A stretch of 64,000 nt of DNA from Cymbidium sinense (GCA_021442155.1 CM038216.1:152793009-152857008), one strand, 5' to 3'; shown: positions 55,301-62,592, counted from the first letter of the stretch. The notes: generated by a model from the letters alone, not told the origin. Numbers and translations are program-made.

Positions 55301-58300
55301 AGTTTAATTATTTTATAGTCAGCTCAATCTTGAACATCACTTTTATTCTTAATAAGAAAATGCTTCTTTTTTAATCATGACTTCTTCTTAGAGTTTGCAT
55401 GGGTATCTTTTTTATTACTTTGCTTTTTAGGCTTTGCCACATTTTTATTTAGCACAACTTTTTTTGTTGCTTTTCAAAATTTTGTGTGTTAAGGAGCAAT
55501 TTTTTATTGCCAAATTTGCTACAATGTCATATCTATGAGTTTAACCTTCTTTAAAAGGAAAAAAAACTCTCAATATCCACAAAAACTTAAAAGATAAACT
55601 ACTTTTACTTAATGTTCAACAATTATTTTTATAAATAGTTGTAGTTGCCCCAAAAGGGCTCTTAGTCTTTAAAATTCTTTTGAAAGTTCTGTTAATCAAT
55701 TGGCTGTGATATTCTCGTAACTCTTCAAACCTCTATGGGTATATTATCTTGACTTGACGTTTTATCTTCATGTTTTTTAAGAGTTTGATCTATTTCACTT
55801 GTATATAGGTGGTTTTTGTGGTAGGGAGTCTTGTTAGCTACCATGGTTTTCTTAGTGATCTCAATACTTTATGAGTGCAAAACATGTCAAGGGGGCCAAT
55901 TTCATGGAAGACTTATATTAATAATGTTTTATACTTTTTTAGATGATCCAAGTGGGCTTGGAGATCATTGGAGAATAAATTATAGCATGATTGATGTGTG
56001 GTTTAGATTCATGTTTTAGGAATAAACACTTGGTACAAGTCATTACCCATCCTTACTTGCTCAAAGGCTTAAAGATGATTGATTTAGTCAAAATTGTGTT
56101 ACATCACAATGTTCTCAACCAAATTAACATGAATATAAAATTAAATTCACAAGCATCATCAAATTAAATGAAATCAAAAGAAAAGTGTTGAAACAAAATC
56201 CACACATGAATTTGGTGTGAATAAAGTATTGAGTGAAATAAATTTATTTTATGCAAGCCCCAAAGTTCTCCATCATATGCATGCATCCTTCCACGAACTC
56301 ATCAACAAGCCAAGAAAAAACTTATGAGGAGTTTCGAGAGAAACATGCAAATGGCTAAAAAATTTAGAATGTTTCACACATTTCTAAAAAAATTGTCATC
56401 AATGAAAGGATGAGTTTGAATTCGAGCTAATTTAAACACAACTTGCATGATACTTGATGGAAACTCTTACACTAGTAAAATCATCTAGAAAAGTATATAA
56501 CTTTGATTTTGAACATCATATTCTGTAATTGTGTCGTGTGCATGTGCTTGAATAAATTTACAAGTTGAAAAAATGCTTCTAATATTTAAAATATTTTTTT
56601 ACAATGATAAAAAAAGGAATGAGAAATACAAAAAGAGAAAAAAATATATCAAAGAATATGAATCTTTTTAAAATTTTAAAAAATTTCAAATCTTGTGGCA
56701 TTTTGAAAATTTGCAGCAAACATTAAAATACCTGCAAAAAATAATTTAGCTTAATCCTCTAGTTGCAAGAAGCTTTATTTTTAATAACTGTCTAAATAAC
56801 ACAAGAGTAAATATAATTCTCACTCTCCCAATCTAACTAGCCTTTTTTTTTGAAACCATGAACTAAGGTAAAGAGATTCAATCGCTAGTTTCTCAAAGAT
56901 ATTTAGCAATGTTTTTGCATGAAGATATCAAGGTCTTTTATGGTGAAATTTTTTTTCATAAAAAAAAAACTCCATGAGTGTTCTCTTATAAGGCATTATT
57001 GTAAGCCCAACATTTGGGTTTCCTTAAATCCTTGGGATGAAAGCCCATCCTCCAATGTAATCCTTAACACACATTAATATTATCAAATTGAATTCATATA
57101 TTATACATAGGCACTTTTTATAGTAGTCCAATCCTTTGCAAATAAATGGTTGTGTTGACATAGCCTCAAGCTGCAAAACATTATGCAATTCAAGTCTATT
57201 GCATGATTAACTCCTATTATGAGTACGTTTTATGCATGCCATAATTAGAGTGTTCCTTAATATTATTCTTCAACTTGTCTCTATGCATCAAGGCCTTTAT
57301 ATATATACACATAAATATTGAAAAAAAGCAAAAAGGAGGTGAGGGGATGGTTGCCTGCACAAGGTCCTGTATTGTTGAAGTCCAGTCTAGTTCCTGTAGA
57401 TTGCTTAGTGTTATACTTGAGCCCACTTCAAATCCTTTTGGGTTTGTTCTACATCATGTGTTTTGCAAACACCAAAGAATCTCTGTGAAGTGATGGTTGA
57501 TGGTGTCTAGCTATTGATTGGGAGTCTTCCTACCCACACCAAGGATGAAATTTGACTTGAACTTTGTGGGGATTGAGAATCCTTGCAAACCGATTGTTGA
57601 TAATGGCAAAATGATAATTAAATGGTGTATGAAATATGTAGCTGATTGTCTTAAGCACTTAACCTTAACATGGTGGGGATCTCGTTAGTTGAAGTTGATT
57701 ATTATGCTCTCAGATTTTCTTGGCTGGGAAGGAAAATAATAATGAGTCGGGGCGTTTGAGAGTGATAAAGATTAAGAGATGGTGAAATAGGGAGATGTTA
57801 TGGTATAGAGTGTGACTATGCGATGGGATAGGAAGAAGACAAGTTAGTAGGAAGGCTAGTTGGAAACATGATAGATGAGTGAGAGAGTAGATGTCACGAT
57901 TTGACTCGTGAGCTTGGAGTATTGAGACGGAAATAGATTGTCCGTCAAATATTTAAAACATTTCCATATTAATATTAATAAAAAAGAGTCAACTAAACCA
58001 ATATTTTTAATTTGCAAGGCATTTTATATTGTAACACACCATATATATTATTTTTAATATTAATTATAATACCTAGCTCCAAAAGTAAACCTTTTATTAT
58101 ACATGTATTCCTGTTTTCTATACATTTACATTATTAAAGATTTACCTAAAAATGATCATTAACTAAAAAGTGAGTTAAACAATTCATTTAATAATTATAT
58201 TTTTAAATTATAGTAATTCAAGACTTAAGAAATAATATGCATGCCAATTTTTATTAATAAAATCAATATATCTTTTTTCATAAAATAATAATAAAAATGT

Positions 58301-61300
58301 ATTTATAAAAGATTAGGATTAGAATTGTTTACCTTTTGATCTTAGCATTTCATACTTTATAATGCACCCATTATAGGAGTTACTATTTAAATGTGTAATT
58401 AAAAAAACACACTATCTCATAATCTTTTCAAACCAACCTTGAGGAAAGATAACCTTTTCTACACCTAACTTAGATGGACAAACAAGTTTTTTCATTTTTA
58501 TTTAGATTCAATTATAGAGAAAAAGAACCATAATCATCTCAATATGAGGATTTCATAAAAATAGAATCACTTCAAGTTTTTATAATTACAATTTGCTGTC
58601 AAGCAAAAACTTTTCTTGAAAGAACATACGAAAATACAAATGTACTTCCAATATTAATTTGAACATTCTCATATAAACAATACACAATAATCATTTCATT
58701 TTAATCTACAAGAAATGAAATAATTATTGTAAAGTAGAAAACATTATTATCCACTTTTAATGAGGCTTGATTACTTTGTTTCTTTCAAATCTAATTTCTC
58801 TCATCATAAATCTTATAATTGTGTACAAATTAGCTTAATGTTTTCTTTGTATTATTATTATTTCGTCGTCACCCTTATCATCATTATTATTATATTATCA
58901 CTTATAATGTTATTATTTAAATATTATATATATATAAAACCAAACCCCTGCCTTCTCTTCATCTTCATTAAATCTACCTTGGCCCGAGCCAAGTGCTTTC
59001 TTGATTCCAGTTCTACATGAGTGTATGTGAGAGCCTCTTGGCTCTGCTTGCTTATGCGGCTCGGTGAACTCCCTGCCTGCCTCATCTTCTGCACACTCTT
59101 GCTCGAGTGCTCATCCTTACATGCTTAACTTTACTTGCACTATCTCCTCAGGTTGTCCCTCTTCCTCATCCACTCTTTCTTTTCTTCTCTCCTCTTTCTC
59201 TTTCGGTTTCTCCCTTGTTTAGTTTTGCCCTTTCTTTTTACCAATAGTATTTGGTAGTGGGTGCTCAACTAGAGTGCGACACCTATTTTAACAGTTGTCA
59301 TGGTTTGTAATGAGACAGTTATTGGCTTGAACCTTTGGTTAGAAAATTTTTTTATTTGATTATTTATAGTAGATGGAGTTTGAAGCTTGGGTTGGCAATA
59401 ATGTTGTACTCATGATTTCCTGGAAAGGGTTCAAGGAGGCTAGTGTAAGGAGGTGTTTGAGATAACTGGACTAAAATGAAAGAAGACATTGTGATCTACA
59501 AGTTTTTTTGGGGCCTTTATGAACCGAATACCCAAAGCCCCTAATTAGACTACTATGTGGATTTGGACTACTTGTGTGGCTTAAGGATTAGCACACAAGT
59601 TAGCATTGTCTCAATTGTGCTGGTCCATCAGGCGGTATCAAGCTGACTACAAACCTAAGCTTTTTTTTTTACTTTTTTTACTTCTTATTTACTATCCAAT
59701 TAATGATTCTAGTCAACCCACTTTTATGTTGGATTTTAGGTTGTTAACTTCTTTAACTCTTATTATTTAATATTTGGGATAGTAGAGATGTTAATGGTTT
59801 GGGGACTCACCTTAATAAGCCATATTCATATCCATATCCAATTAAGAATACCGTTACTTGAACCCATACCTGAATTTGATTGTGTAGTTAAAATAAATCC
59901 CTTAATCTTTATGGTGAGTAACAAATACCCATTGCATACTTTATGCCTATTGATATAACTTGATTTCTAAGCAGTAGTATTTTTAAGAGCAAAATTTTTT
60001 TATAAAAAACATAAAGGCATTGAGAAATGATAGTTTGTGTGTAGAAAAAAAAATGAAAATAATGTAAAAGGTAGAACAAATGTTGAAAATAAAAATACAA
60101 AGAAAACTATAAATAATATGATTAACAACTTTGGCAGTGAAAAGTTTAGAGTTGCCTATTGAGAGGTGAATCTAGCGATGGAACATATTTGGTGGTTTAT
60201 TGGCAAAACAAGAAGTGGAGTCAACTATGGAGTAGATCATATAACATAGGCACAATTTCAATTTCTAAGGAGTAGATTTATAGTGGATTTTACTTTTATT
60301 CAATATATCGCATGAGCTTGAGGATGTGAGAGGGGTCAGTGAAGCAGAGAGAGAGAGAGAGAGAGAAGAGCAGAGAGGCAAAGCTTGGTTATGAAGGGTT
60401 AATGAGGGTGAAAATAGCAAGCATGAGAGTTAGTGAACAAAGGTTTTTGTCCTTTTGGAATTGTTGAAATAAAAGAGTGGGTGACTTTTGTAGTTGGGAG
60501 TGGGATGTGACTCTTTCGATTTGTTTGGGTTAGATACCCTATTAATAAAGCACAGTAGATACCCTATTAATAAAGCACAGTTGCCATTTCTATGGAAATG
60601 TGATTTTATTTCAAATTTCTAATTTTCTGCATGTTTCTAAATTAGTAATGAGTATTGGTTGATCTTTATCCATGATTTCATGTACATTGCATATGTTTTT
60701 ACATGCATCTTTTTTTTTTTCCATTCTATTCATATTTATATTTATTATGAAATAACATAATTAATTGACTTACACAGATCTATCCCATTGCAAGAACGCT
60801 CTAGAGCAGTTGCATTTGTTTTTGGAGGCTTGAGTGTCGGAAGTGTCTTGGGGTATGTCTATGAATACATGTTTTTTTTTCTCAGATTGTTACTTCTTTA
60901 TGGCAGTATCTATGTATCTAATGACATTATATTGTCCCATGAATCACTTAGCTTGAATTAAATAGCATGTGGTATCATTCTTGTTATGGTATTTTAGTGT
61001 TTTCTTCAATACACTGGTGCAGTGTGCTTAATATTGTTTTGCATTCTGAGTTTACCTCTTCCGTGCATGTCTCTATTAGCTTCTAAACTTGGCTTGGTAA
61101 GCTCCATTGGAGGATGTTGCGTTTTGAGAAATTGTCAAGACATAAAAATGAACTTATTTATATGTTTGTTTATTTTCTTAATTTATTGGGATAGAAATAG
61201 GAATGACTTAAGTAAAATTTAAGAAACAAATATGCATTGCTAAGAGGCTTTGAACCAGTCAATATTATAGAAGCGCCCTTGTTTATGTCATCCGAACTGT

Positions 61301-62592
61301 TGTCATTCTCTAGAGAAGCAGTATTTTTCTGGTCATGATAAAGAATAGGAACGAACATGAATTTGAGCCTTGAACTTTGAATAAAGTATTTTGCTTGAAG
61401 ATTTTGATTGCTTCCAATTCTTCCAAAGGCTTTTACAGACGGGCTCATTTAAATTTCTTAATCTATGAACTGAACTAATGGCAAAATGTATAGGCTAGTT
61501 TGTCATTGTTTGTTGTTACTGGAACTCTTAATCACAAGGTAGGAGAGTAGTTAAAATTGTGAATAGGATAAGAGCGTGCTATTGGATTGTCATCTATTTT
61601 GAAAAATTAAACTATTTAACTGTAAAGTTCAACCAACTTGCCACTTTGTGGTTATGACCATCACATTTTCTAGCGCAGTTTGAAATGTAACCTACACACA
61701 TGCAAATATTTTCGGGCATTCGTGATTGTATGCCACTGCCAATTCAGGTTGCTGCCTCAATCTGGCCATAAACCAAGTGTGAAACATTTAGTGATTTATT
61801 ACAAAAAGTTGGTATTGAGAATAGGTTGCTTTATTCAGTACAATGTTGGACTAAGGATGCACTGTTATGGGCATTTTAATTTGTTTAGAATCTGTGAGAA
61901 AGAGAAGATTGAATCCTAATATATTGTAGATGTAGTGTTACCAATGCCCAAATGGACTCAATGACTTTAGCGTAGCCTTTGGTAGCAAAATTACTTGAAA
62001 CTCTAAATATCTTGGTTGCTGTGATGCCTGATGGTTTTAATTGTTGGGAAGCTTGGAGTTTCTATGTCTGCGTTATGTCTATCTGGAGCAGAAATTTTAA
62101 TTCTCATGCTTGATTCCGTGATTGTTGTATTTTTCTCCACATTCTTTATCTTTACATGTTTAATGTTGTCAAATGCCAGAGTTTGTGCAATTGAAAATGT
62201 TTTCTGCTAGTCTAGTTCATGATTCTGAAATTCTTTGCAGGCTTCTCTTTGCCCCTCCTATTATCCAAACGTTTGGTTGGGAATCTGTATTTTACATATT
62301 TGGCTTTCTTGGAATAATTTGGTGAGTAAACAAATTGTCTCACTTCATCTTGTATGTAGTTCTTTTGTACCAATTGTCTCGCTTCAATGTTAGAATACAA
62401 TGTTATCTTCTCAATCCAATCGATGCAGGTGCATCTTTTTTGGAAATTGTATATGACAAGTTTAAAAAAAAAACTTTTTTTTAGAGCAGAACTTTGTAGT
62501 CTCTTTTTCTTAACACTCATATTGTCAATCGAGGTGTTTGGCATTCAAGTTTGTTGAAGAGGCTCAATTACCACTTGATGCTAATTACTATG
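9926..62592 (+). CDS. PHT4;5: Chloroplast PHT4-type anion transporter, 7 exons seen, 3' part outside window
   Basis: This is a major facilitator superfamily transporter of the plant PHT4 (SLC17-like) family, expected to carry phosphate or another organic/inorganic anion, with Na+ or H+ coupling, across a plastid membrane. Joined exons give a Ser/Arg-rich N-terminus of about 65 residues like a chloroplast transit peptide, then [13 protein letters not shown], a first membrane helix ending VICNMDK, and the family motifs [65 protein letters not shown] and [14 protein letters not shown]. These match PHT4;5 (probable anion transporter 6) better than PHT4;4, as far as I recall both. Exon phases agree at all six junctions. 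About 301 codons are present out of roughly 500 expected, so the second half lies to the right. Introns are 5.0, 31.2, 0.9, 13.1, 1.4 and 0.2 kb. Substrate and exact orthology are inferred. Confidence 0.85.
10316..15321 (+). other. Intron 1 of the transporter gene (5.0 kb, GC-AG)
   Basis: The intron starts GCATTC after AAG and ends TTGTCTCAG before exon 2. The first kilobase holds two decayed tandem copies of the exon 1 end (separate entry). A weak internal duplication occurs at about 12540-12860, where 'AACTAATTGG'/'AGCTAATTGG', 'GTGTGGATAGA'/'ATATGGATGGA' and 'GTGGCTAG' recur about 190 bp apart. The remainder, 12900-15321, is AT-rich and shows no gene or element I can name. Confidence 0.7.
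10571..11285 (+). pseudogene. Two degenerate tandem copies of the exon 1 end plus intron 1 start
   Basis: The true copy runs from about 10219 ([17 protein letters not shown]) past the donor to about 10425. A second copy begins at about 10571 ([17 protein letters not shown]), is split by about 150 bp of other sequence, and resumes at about 10780 with CTTTGCTTTCGTTGTTTG, GTAAGGCATTCTT and GAGTAATGCCAC, to about 10926. A third begins at about 11076 (EFKWPSWK) and contains GCATTCTTCTATTTGTATTTA and GAGCAATGCCA, to about 11285. Both exonic and intronic parts are repeated in the same order, so this is local duplication. Frameshifts and lost splice context make coding use unlikely. Confidence 0.75.
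15322..15467 (+). CDS. PHT4;5: PHT4 transporter exon 2
   Basis: It begins GTTAATTTG after the acceptor CTTGTCTCAG and ends GGTGGAAG before the donor GTGGGT. It encodes [12 protein letters not shown], then [23 protein letters not shown] and [13 protein letters not shown], the most conserved PHT4 block (membrane segments 1-2 and their loop, with the MFS signature region). It is 146 bp and leaves two bases of an Arg codon, completed by the first base of exon 3. Confidence 0.93.
15468..17459 (+). other. Intron 2, proximal part, no recognised feature
   Basis: AT-rich intronic DNA begins at the donor GTGGGT. A GC-richer island near 16580-16630 (GTACCGCGGTGC ... CCAAACGCAGCC) looks like the end of an unidentified DNA transposon, but I could not find a matching inverted end. 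Overlapping open frames at 16821-17353 on both strands show no family I recognise. Confidence 0.5.
17620..18280 (+). pseudogene. LINE endonuclease (AP-type) region
   Basis: In two frames separated by stops: a [17 protein letters not shown] start, then [17 protein letters not shown], then [24 protein letters not shown] and GGDLNGYVG. These are the ordered motifs of the APE-like endonuclease that nicks target DNA. The Glu of QETKW and the Asp/Asn of GGDLNG are retained. The usual APQ is ALQ. A stop at 17847 and another at 18084 break the frame. Confidence 0.8.
19040..20210 (+). pseudogene. LINE reverse transcriptase region
   Basis: Successive broken segments carry the RT blocks: [92 protein letters not shown] and the catalytic box FVDD (FADD in relatives) at about 19740-19751. 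The C-terminal part ([18 protein letters not shown]) lies at about 20085-20145. At least five in-frame stops are present. Confidence 0.85.
20521..22020 (+). other. Intron 2, no recognised feature
   Basis: About 1.5 kb of AT-rich intronic DNA between the LINE tail and the repeats that flank the giant retrotransposon. I see no coding motif, RNA gene or terminal repeat. Confidence 0.5.
22021..22250. repeat. Self-complementary GATTTCGAGT/ACTCGATTTC-rich repeat
   Basis: The stretch contains blocks such as GCTTGAATCGATTTCGAG and, further on, CTCGATTTCAAGCCAGCTCGAATCGAT that can pair with each other. The opening 'GGTTGTTCATGGGCTG' and Asp/Glu-like reading (CTCGAATCGAT) resemble dispersed short plant repeats. 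It could be a small non-autonomous DNA element, but no target duplication was identified. Confidence 0.35.
22310..22496. repeat. Minisatellite, left part, interrupted by the giant LTR element
   Basis: Blocks like 'GCAATATCCAATAT', 'CAACACCGGCAACAAC' and 'TTTTTTTCCGAGCAACTGAGCAAGCC' recur here and again right of the retrotransposon (44682-45080). The repeat array was therefore present before insertion. Confidence 0.65.
23590..24270. repeat. LTR subrepeat family A, 5 units (left LTR)
   Basis: 'TTTTGTTAAC' followed by an 'AAGA(C)..CCGG(A)T' block and 'TATGTA' recurs five times at roughly 90-230 bp spacing. The same five units occur in the right LTR (41095-41800), where the core reads CCCCAAGACCAAACCGG. 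Confidence 0.7.
24650..25190. repeat. LTR subrepeat family B, 3 units (left LTR)
   Basis: Three blocks with 'AAGGCGT..GGTAATGTCGTGAGGC', 'GTGCATGGTAGTGTCGTGAGAC' and 'AAGGCGTGCATG..AGTGTCATGG', each followed by 'AAAGTTTATTT' or similar. The counterpart in the right LTR is at 42150-42720. Confidence 0.65.
25440..25815. repeat. LTR subrepeat family C, about 115 bp period (left LTR)
   Basis: 'TTTCCCTTTAGATAGAAAT', 'CAGCATGCTTATGCCCATTA' and 'GAAATTTTTCAGCAAGCAT' alternate three times. The right LTR has the same run at 42975-43370 with a period near 120 bp. Confidence 0.85.
29111..29207 (+). other. Putative spliceosomal intron in the antisense accessory gene
   Basis: GCGAG|GTATGA at the left and TGATAG|GTGAGA at the right. 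The 97 bp between are clearly more AT-rich than both sides and have a T-rich 3' end. Confidence 0.5.
29760..29829 (+). other. Second putative intron in the antisense accessory gene
   Basis: TTGG|GTATGACG at the left and CTTCCTCCGTTTTTAG at the right. It is 70 bp with a strong pyrimidine tract (TCTCTTTTTCTTT) before the acceptor, and short even for a plant intron. Confidence 0.5.
30580..31580. repeat. Degenerate tandem repeats downstream of the accessory gene
   Basis: Two units of about 120 bp (30600-30830) share 'TCTTGGTC.GTGCTTTGTGCTTTGTG' and 'TTGTTGAAGATTTCATCTCG'. A second pair (about 31360-31560) shares 'GTATTTTGGCGTGTTGA.TCG' and 'TACTACG..TTTGTG..GTGTTGA'. A 120-codon open frame at 30879-31241 lies between them and resembles nothing I know. 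Confidence 0.6.
31645..32005. repeat. Two tandem units of about 187 bp
   Basis: 'TTTGAATACATAATTTTGAGTATG', 'TCTTTCGAGG..ATACTTT..CTTATAAAA' and 'AAAAAATGC' appear in the same order starting at about 31655 and 31845. The repeat occupies the gap between the end of the accessory gene region and the 3' end of integrase on the other strand. Confidence 0.8.
32010..34900 (-). pseudogene. Degenerate RT-gRH-aRH-IN part of pol of the giant element
   Basis: Right to left: RT at about 34230-34900 ([14 protein letters not shown] piece, [13 protein letters not shown], then [13 protein letters not shown] at about 34440). The RT-linked RNase H ends with [12 protein letters not shown] near 33880. A second RNase H covers 33480-33790 ([12 protein letters not shown] start; [13 protein letters not shown]). 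Integrase covers 32010-33000: [14 protein letters not shown] zinc-finger tail, then [23 protein letters not shown] with the first catalytic Asp, and a GPYMV-like C-terminus. The two RNase H domains place it in the Tat lineage. Frameshifts and stops are frequent; the longest open piece is about 100 codons (33634-33936). Confidence 0.8.
35990..36345 (-). pseudogene. Retroviral-type aspartic protease region of the giant element
   Basis: In broken frames the - strand reads [16 protein letters not shown], then [16 protein letters not shown]. This is the end of the protease domain that in relatives reads 'F.VLDI...YNLLLGRPWIH..GAVPSTLHQ'. The active-site DSG is not intact in what I can read. The approximately 1.1 kb between this domain and RT (34900-35990) has no domain I can name; in Ogre elements an intron lies between protease and RT. 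Confidence 0.5.
37800..38400 (-). pseudogene. Degenerate gag of the giant element
   Basis: Pieces in successive frames resemble Tat-type gag: '[13 protein letters not shown]' near 38200, a '[13 protein letters not shown]' region, 'LTPFAFEWY'-like near 38070, and '[21 protein letters not shown]' near 37880-37950. The last corresponds to the 'ETVIDYINRWR.LS..CK..L' block of relatives. Order relative to protease and RT is right. It is not translatable as one frame. Confidence 0.55.
38401..40002 (-). other. Leader / possible ORF1 region of the giant element
   Basis: This stretch lies between gag and the primer binding site. Ogre elements carry an extra ORF1 here. I see only short open pieces (for example 38882-39094 on the - strand) and no motif I recognise. 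Complementary-strand frames at 39284-39857 are likewise unsupported. Confidence 0.35.
40003..40020 (-). promoter_or_regulatory. Primer binding site of the giant element (tRNA-Arg type)
   Basis: The - strand reads TGGCGACTCCGTGGGG directly inside the right LTR. This is the tRNA-Arg-type primer site widespread in Tat/Ogre elements as I recall it. It fixes the right LTR as the 5' LTR and the element as - strand. Five bases lie between it and the estimated LTR end. Confidence 0.8.
41095..41800. repeat. LTR subrepeat family A, 5 units (right LTR)
   Basis: The core CCCCAAGACCAAACCGG, with minor changes, occurs at about 41112, 41263, 41438, 41531 and 41757, usually after 'TTTTGTTAAC' or a variant and before 'ATTATGTAAGA' or 'ATGTA'. 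Confidence 0.85.
42150..42720. repeat. LTR subrepeat family B, 3 units (right LTR)
   Basis: Three units carry 'CACCACGCCAAGAAAGG', 'GCATGGTGGT..CGGAGACAC' and a short following spacer. Unit starts are near 42180, 42510 and 42665. Confidence 0.75.
42975..43370. repeat. LTR subrepeat family C, about 120 bp period (right LTR)
   Basis: 'AACAATTTTCCCTTTAGATA' recurs at about 43100, 43222 and 43340, separated by 'CAGCATGCTTATGCCCATTA' and 'AAGAAATTTTTCAGCAAGCA'. Confidence 0.9.
44682..45080. repeat. Minisatellite, right part, about 67 bp period
   Basis: 'TTTTTTTCAGAT.AA.TGAGCATGC' followed by 'AACCATAAAAA..AATAGCA' recurs at about 44700, 44764, 44831 and 44901. It continues the array found left of the giant element. 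Confidence 0.75.
45081..46657 (+). other. Intron 2, distal part, no recognised feature
   Basis: AT-rich intronic DNA ends in the acceptor TTTTAATCCAG before exon 3. A short direct repeat (CTAGTGTAA.GTGATT) occurs near 45090 and 45139. No gene, RNA or transposon signature seen. Confidence 0.5.
46658..46757 (+). CDS. PHT4;5: PHT4 transporter exon 3
   Basis: It lies between the acceptor AATCCAG and the donor GTACGC. With the last two bases of exon 2 it reads [18 protein letters not shown], then [16 protein letters not shown], a membrane segment and the beginning of the next one. It is 100 bp and ends in phase 0. Confidence 0.93.
46758..47652 (+). other. Intron 3 (0.9 kb, GT-AG)
   Basis: The intron starts GTACGC and ends GAAATACTCAG. 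An 89-codon open frame that runs into exon 4 (47429-47698) is in the wrong phase and is not used. Confidence 0.8.
47653..47705 (+). CDS. PHT4;5: PHT4 transporter exon 4
   Basis: It encodes [17 protein letters not shown] and two bases of the following Arg codon, the strictly conserved G-E-G loop motif of PHT4 proteins. The exon must end GCCAG because exon 5 begins with ATCTATCCC, which completes Arg and continues SIPLQERSR. The intron therefore starts GCAAGTT: the exact AG|GCAAGT consensus of GC-AG introns. Confidence 0.92.
48785..49280 (-). mobile_element. Truncated RTE/SINE-like 3' end
   Basis: On the - strand it ends 'ATTCATAATGCCAACCCCAAATAGTTGGGATA', the conserved closing motif of plant RTE LINEs and derived SINEs, here without the (TTG)n tail. 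Upstream sequence is AT-rich and too decayed to read as protein. Confidence 0.5.
49290..49486 (-). mobile_element. 5'-truncated RTE LINE, 3' end only
   Basis: On + it starts (CAA)n at about 49301-49318 followed by AAGCCTTTATCCC and ATGAATCCTTC. This is the reverse complement of the last 190 bp or so of the LINE at 17460-20516. Confidence 0.75.
49487..50107 (+). repeat. Truncated LTR (copy A) of a chromovirus
   Basis: It starts TGTAATAATTG and matches the first 620 bp or so of the LTR at 50677, including 'GAAATCGTCGTGACG.TTGG', 'AAGGGGGCTCGA.TTCAGTTTGCTGAAA', the GA-rich run and 'TTAATTTGGGGTTAATGATTTTATA'. It then breaks off into pol sequence, so the rest of this LTR plus gag and most of pol were deleted. 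Open frames at 49424-49767 are by-products. Confidence 0.85.
50108..50676 (+). pseudogene. C-terminal end of chromovirus integrase/pol and polypurine tract
   Basis: The reading includes [61 protein letters not shown] and a chromodomain-like tail ([18 protein letters not shown]). This is the standard integrase C-terminus of plant chromoviruses of the Del/Tekay type. A purine tract AAGAGGGAGAGA at about 50664-50675 stands directly before the next LTR. Stops and a frameshift near 50335 break it. Confidence 0.85.
50677..52602 (+). repeat. Full-length chromovirus LTR (copy B), about 1.93 kb
   Basis: It begins TGTAATAACCGG after a polypurine tract and ends at 'CCGGACCGGGTCATGAAA' just before a primer binding site. 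It therefore has the left border of a 3' LTR and the right border of a 5' LTR. A (GA)n-rich stretch at about 50784-50830 lies near its start. Confidence 0.85.
52607..52620 (+). promoter_or_regulatory. Primer binding site (initiator tRNA-Met type)
   Basis: TGGTATCAGAGTCT, one base from the usual TGGTATCAGAGC of plant Ty3/gypsy chromoviruses and Ty1/copia elements. It lies directly after LTR copy B and sets the element on +. Confidence 0.85.
52700..54604 (+). pseudogene. Chromovirus RT-RNase H-integrase start, gag and protease missing
   Basis: RT begins at about 52755 ([37 protein letters not shown]). The catalytic box reads [10 protein letters not shown] near 53090 instead of FIDDILIYSR, so the first catalytic Asp is lost. 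RNase H covers 53460-53830 ([43 protein letters not shown]). The integrase start (EWKWDDI.MDFV-like) ends near 54604 where a LINE fragment begins. The PBS is followed within about 130 bp by RT, so gag and protease are deleted. Many stops. Confidence 0.85.
53809..54400. repeat. Tandem duplication of about 305 bp within chromovirus pol
   Basis: 'TATCTGGTAGTG.TAATTGG.TGATCTCTCAA' at 53811 recurs at about 54115, followed in both by 'GAAGAGTTGATTCAA.ATTTAAAAAAATTA' and ending with 'GATGTTGGAGATTTGAGGAAATATATC' (about 54085 and 54355). The second copy has several small deletions. Confidence 0.85.
54605..55200 (-). mobile_element. Chimeric RTE LINE fragment
   Basis: The part 54605-54935 is the reverse complement of the linker region of the LINE (compare about 18580-18930: 'ATTCTAAGAAAG.AATATATGATGC', 'TTTAATGATTTATA'). 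The part 54935-55200 reads on - as an RT piece ([19 protein letters not shown]), which in the intact element lies downstream of that linker. The order is therefore reversed relative to an intact LINE. Confidence 0.6.
57892..59293 (+). repeat. Possible solo LTR
   Basis: It starts TGTCACGATTTGACTCGTGAG, the typical opening of many plant Ty3/gypsy LTRs (TGTCACGCCC...), with ACGGAAATAGATTGTCCGTC soon after. A TATATATATAAAACC at about 58923-58937 is followed by a C/T-rich leader, as at an LTR promoter. A possible end is TTTTAACA at 59293. The outer 5 bp (GTAGA, GTTGT) do not match, so the right border is uncertain. Confidence 0.35.
60531..60580. repeat. Exact 25 bp tandem duplication
   Basis: TAGATACCCTATTAATAAAG plus CACAG occurs twice head to tail with no mismatch, about 200 bp before exon 5. 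It is a recent replication-slippage type event. Confidence 0.95.
60778..60852 (+). CDS. PHT4;5: PHT4 transporter exon 5
   Basis: It follows the acceptor CTTACACAG and precedes the donor GTATGT. It completes the Arg of exon 4 and reads [29 protein letters not shown] is the conserved cytoplasmic loop of PHT4 and related SLC17-type transporters. It is 75 bp with both ends in phase 2. Confidence 0.93.
60853..62240 (+). other. Intron 5 (1.4 kb, GT-AG)
   Basis: It runs from GTATGT to TTCTTTGCAG. No embedded gene or element seen; open frames here are short and unsupported. Confidence 0.8.
62241..62321 (+). CDS. PHT4;5: PHT4 transporter exon 6
   Basis: It encodes [20 protein letters not shown] and GFLGII, with the FGWESVFY motif seen across PHT4 proteins, a membrane segment near the centre of the protein. 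It ends in two bases of a Trp codon before GTGAGT. Confidence 0.93.
62322..62533 (+). other. Intron 6 (212 bp, GT-AG)
   Basis: Donor GTGAGTAAAC, acceptor TCAATCGAG after a T-rich tract (TCTCTTTTTCTTAA). This is the shortest intron of the gene. Confidence 0.8.
62534..62592 (+). CDS. PHT4;5: PHT4 transporter exon 7
   Basis: The first base completes Trp; it then reads [19 protein letters not shown] and one base of the next codon before the donor GTAAGT. This is the start of the central cytoplasmic loop, which is poorly conserved, so support rests on phase, splice sites and position. The next exon was not found before the window ends. Confidence 0.75.

Larger units (their letters stand above)
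47706..60777 (+). other. Intron 4 (13.1 kb, GC-AG)
   Basis: It starts GCAAGTT and ends TGACTTACACAG. It contains RTE fragments, a rearranged chromovirus and a possible solo LTR (separate entries). The stretches 47706-48784 and 55200-57891 are AT-rich without features I can name. 59294-60777 holds only a (GA)n run at about 60347-60369 and a 25 bp exact tandem duplication at 60531-60580. Confidence 0.85.
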
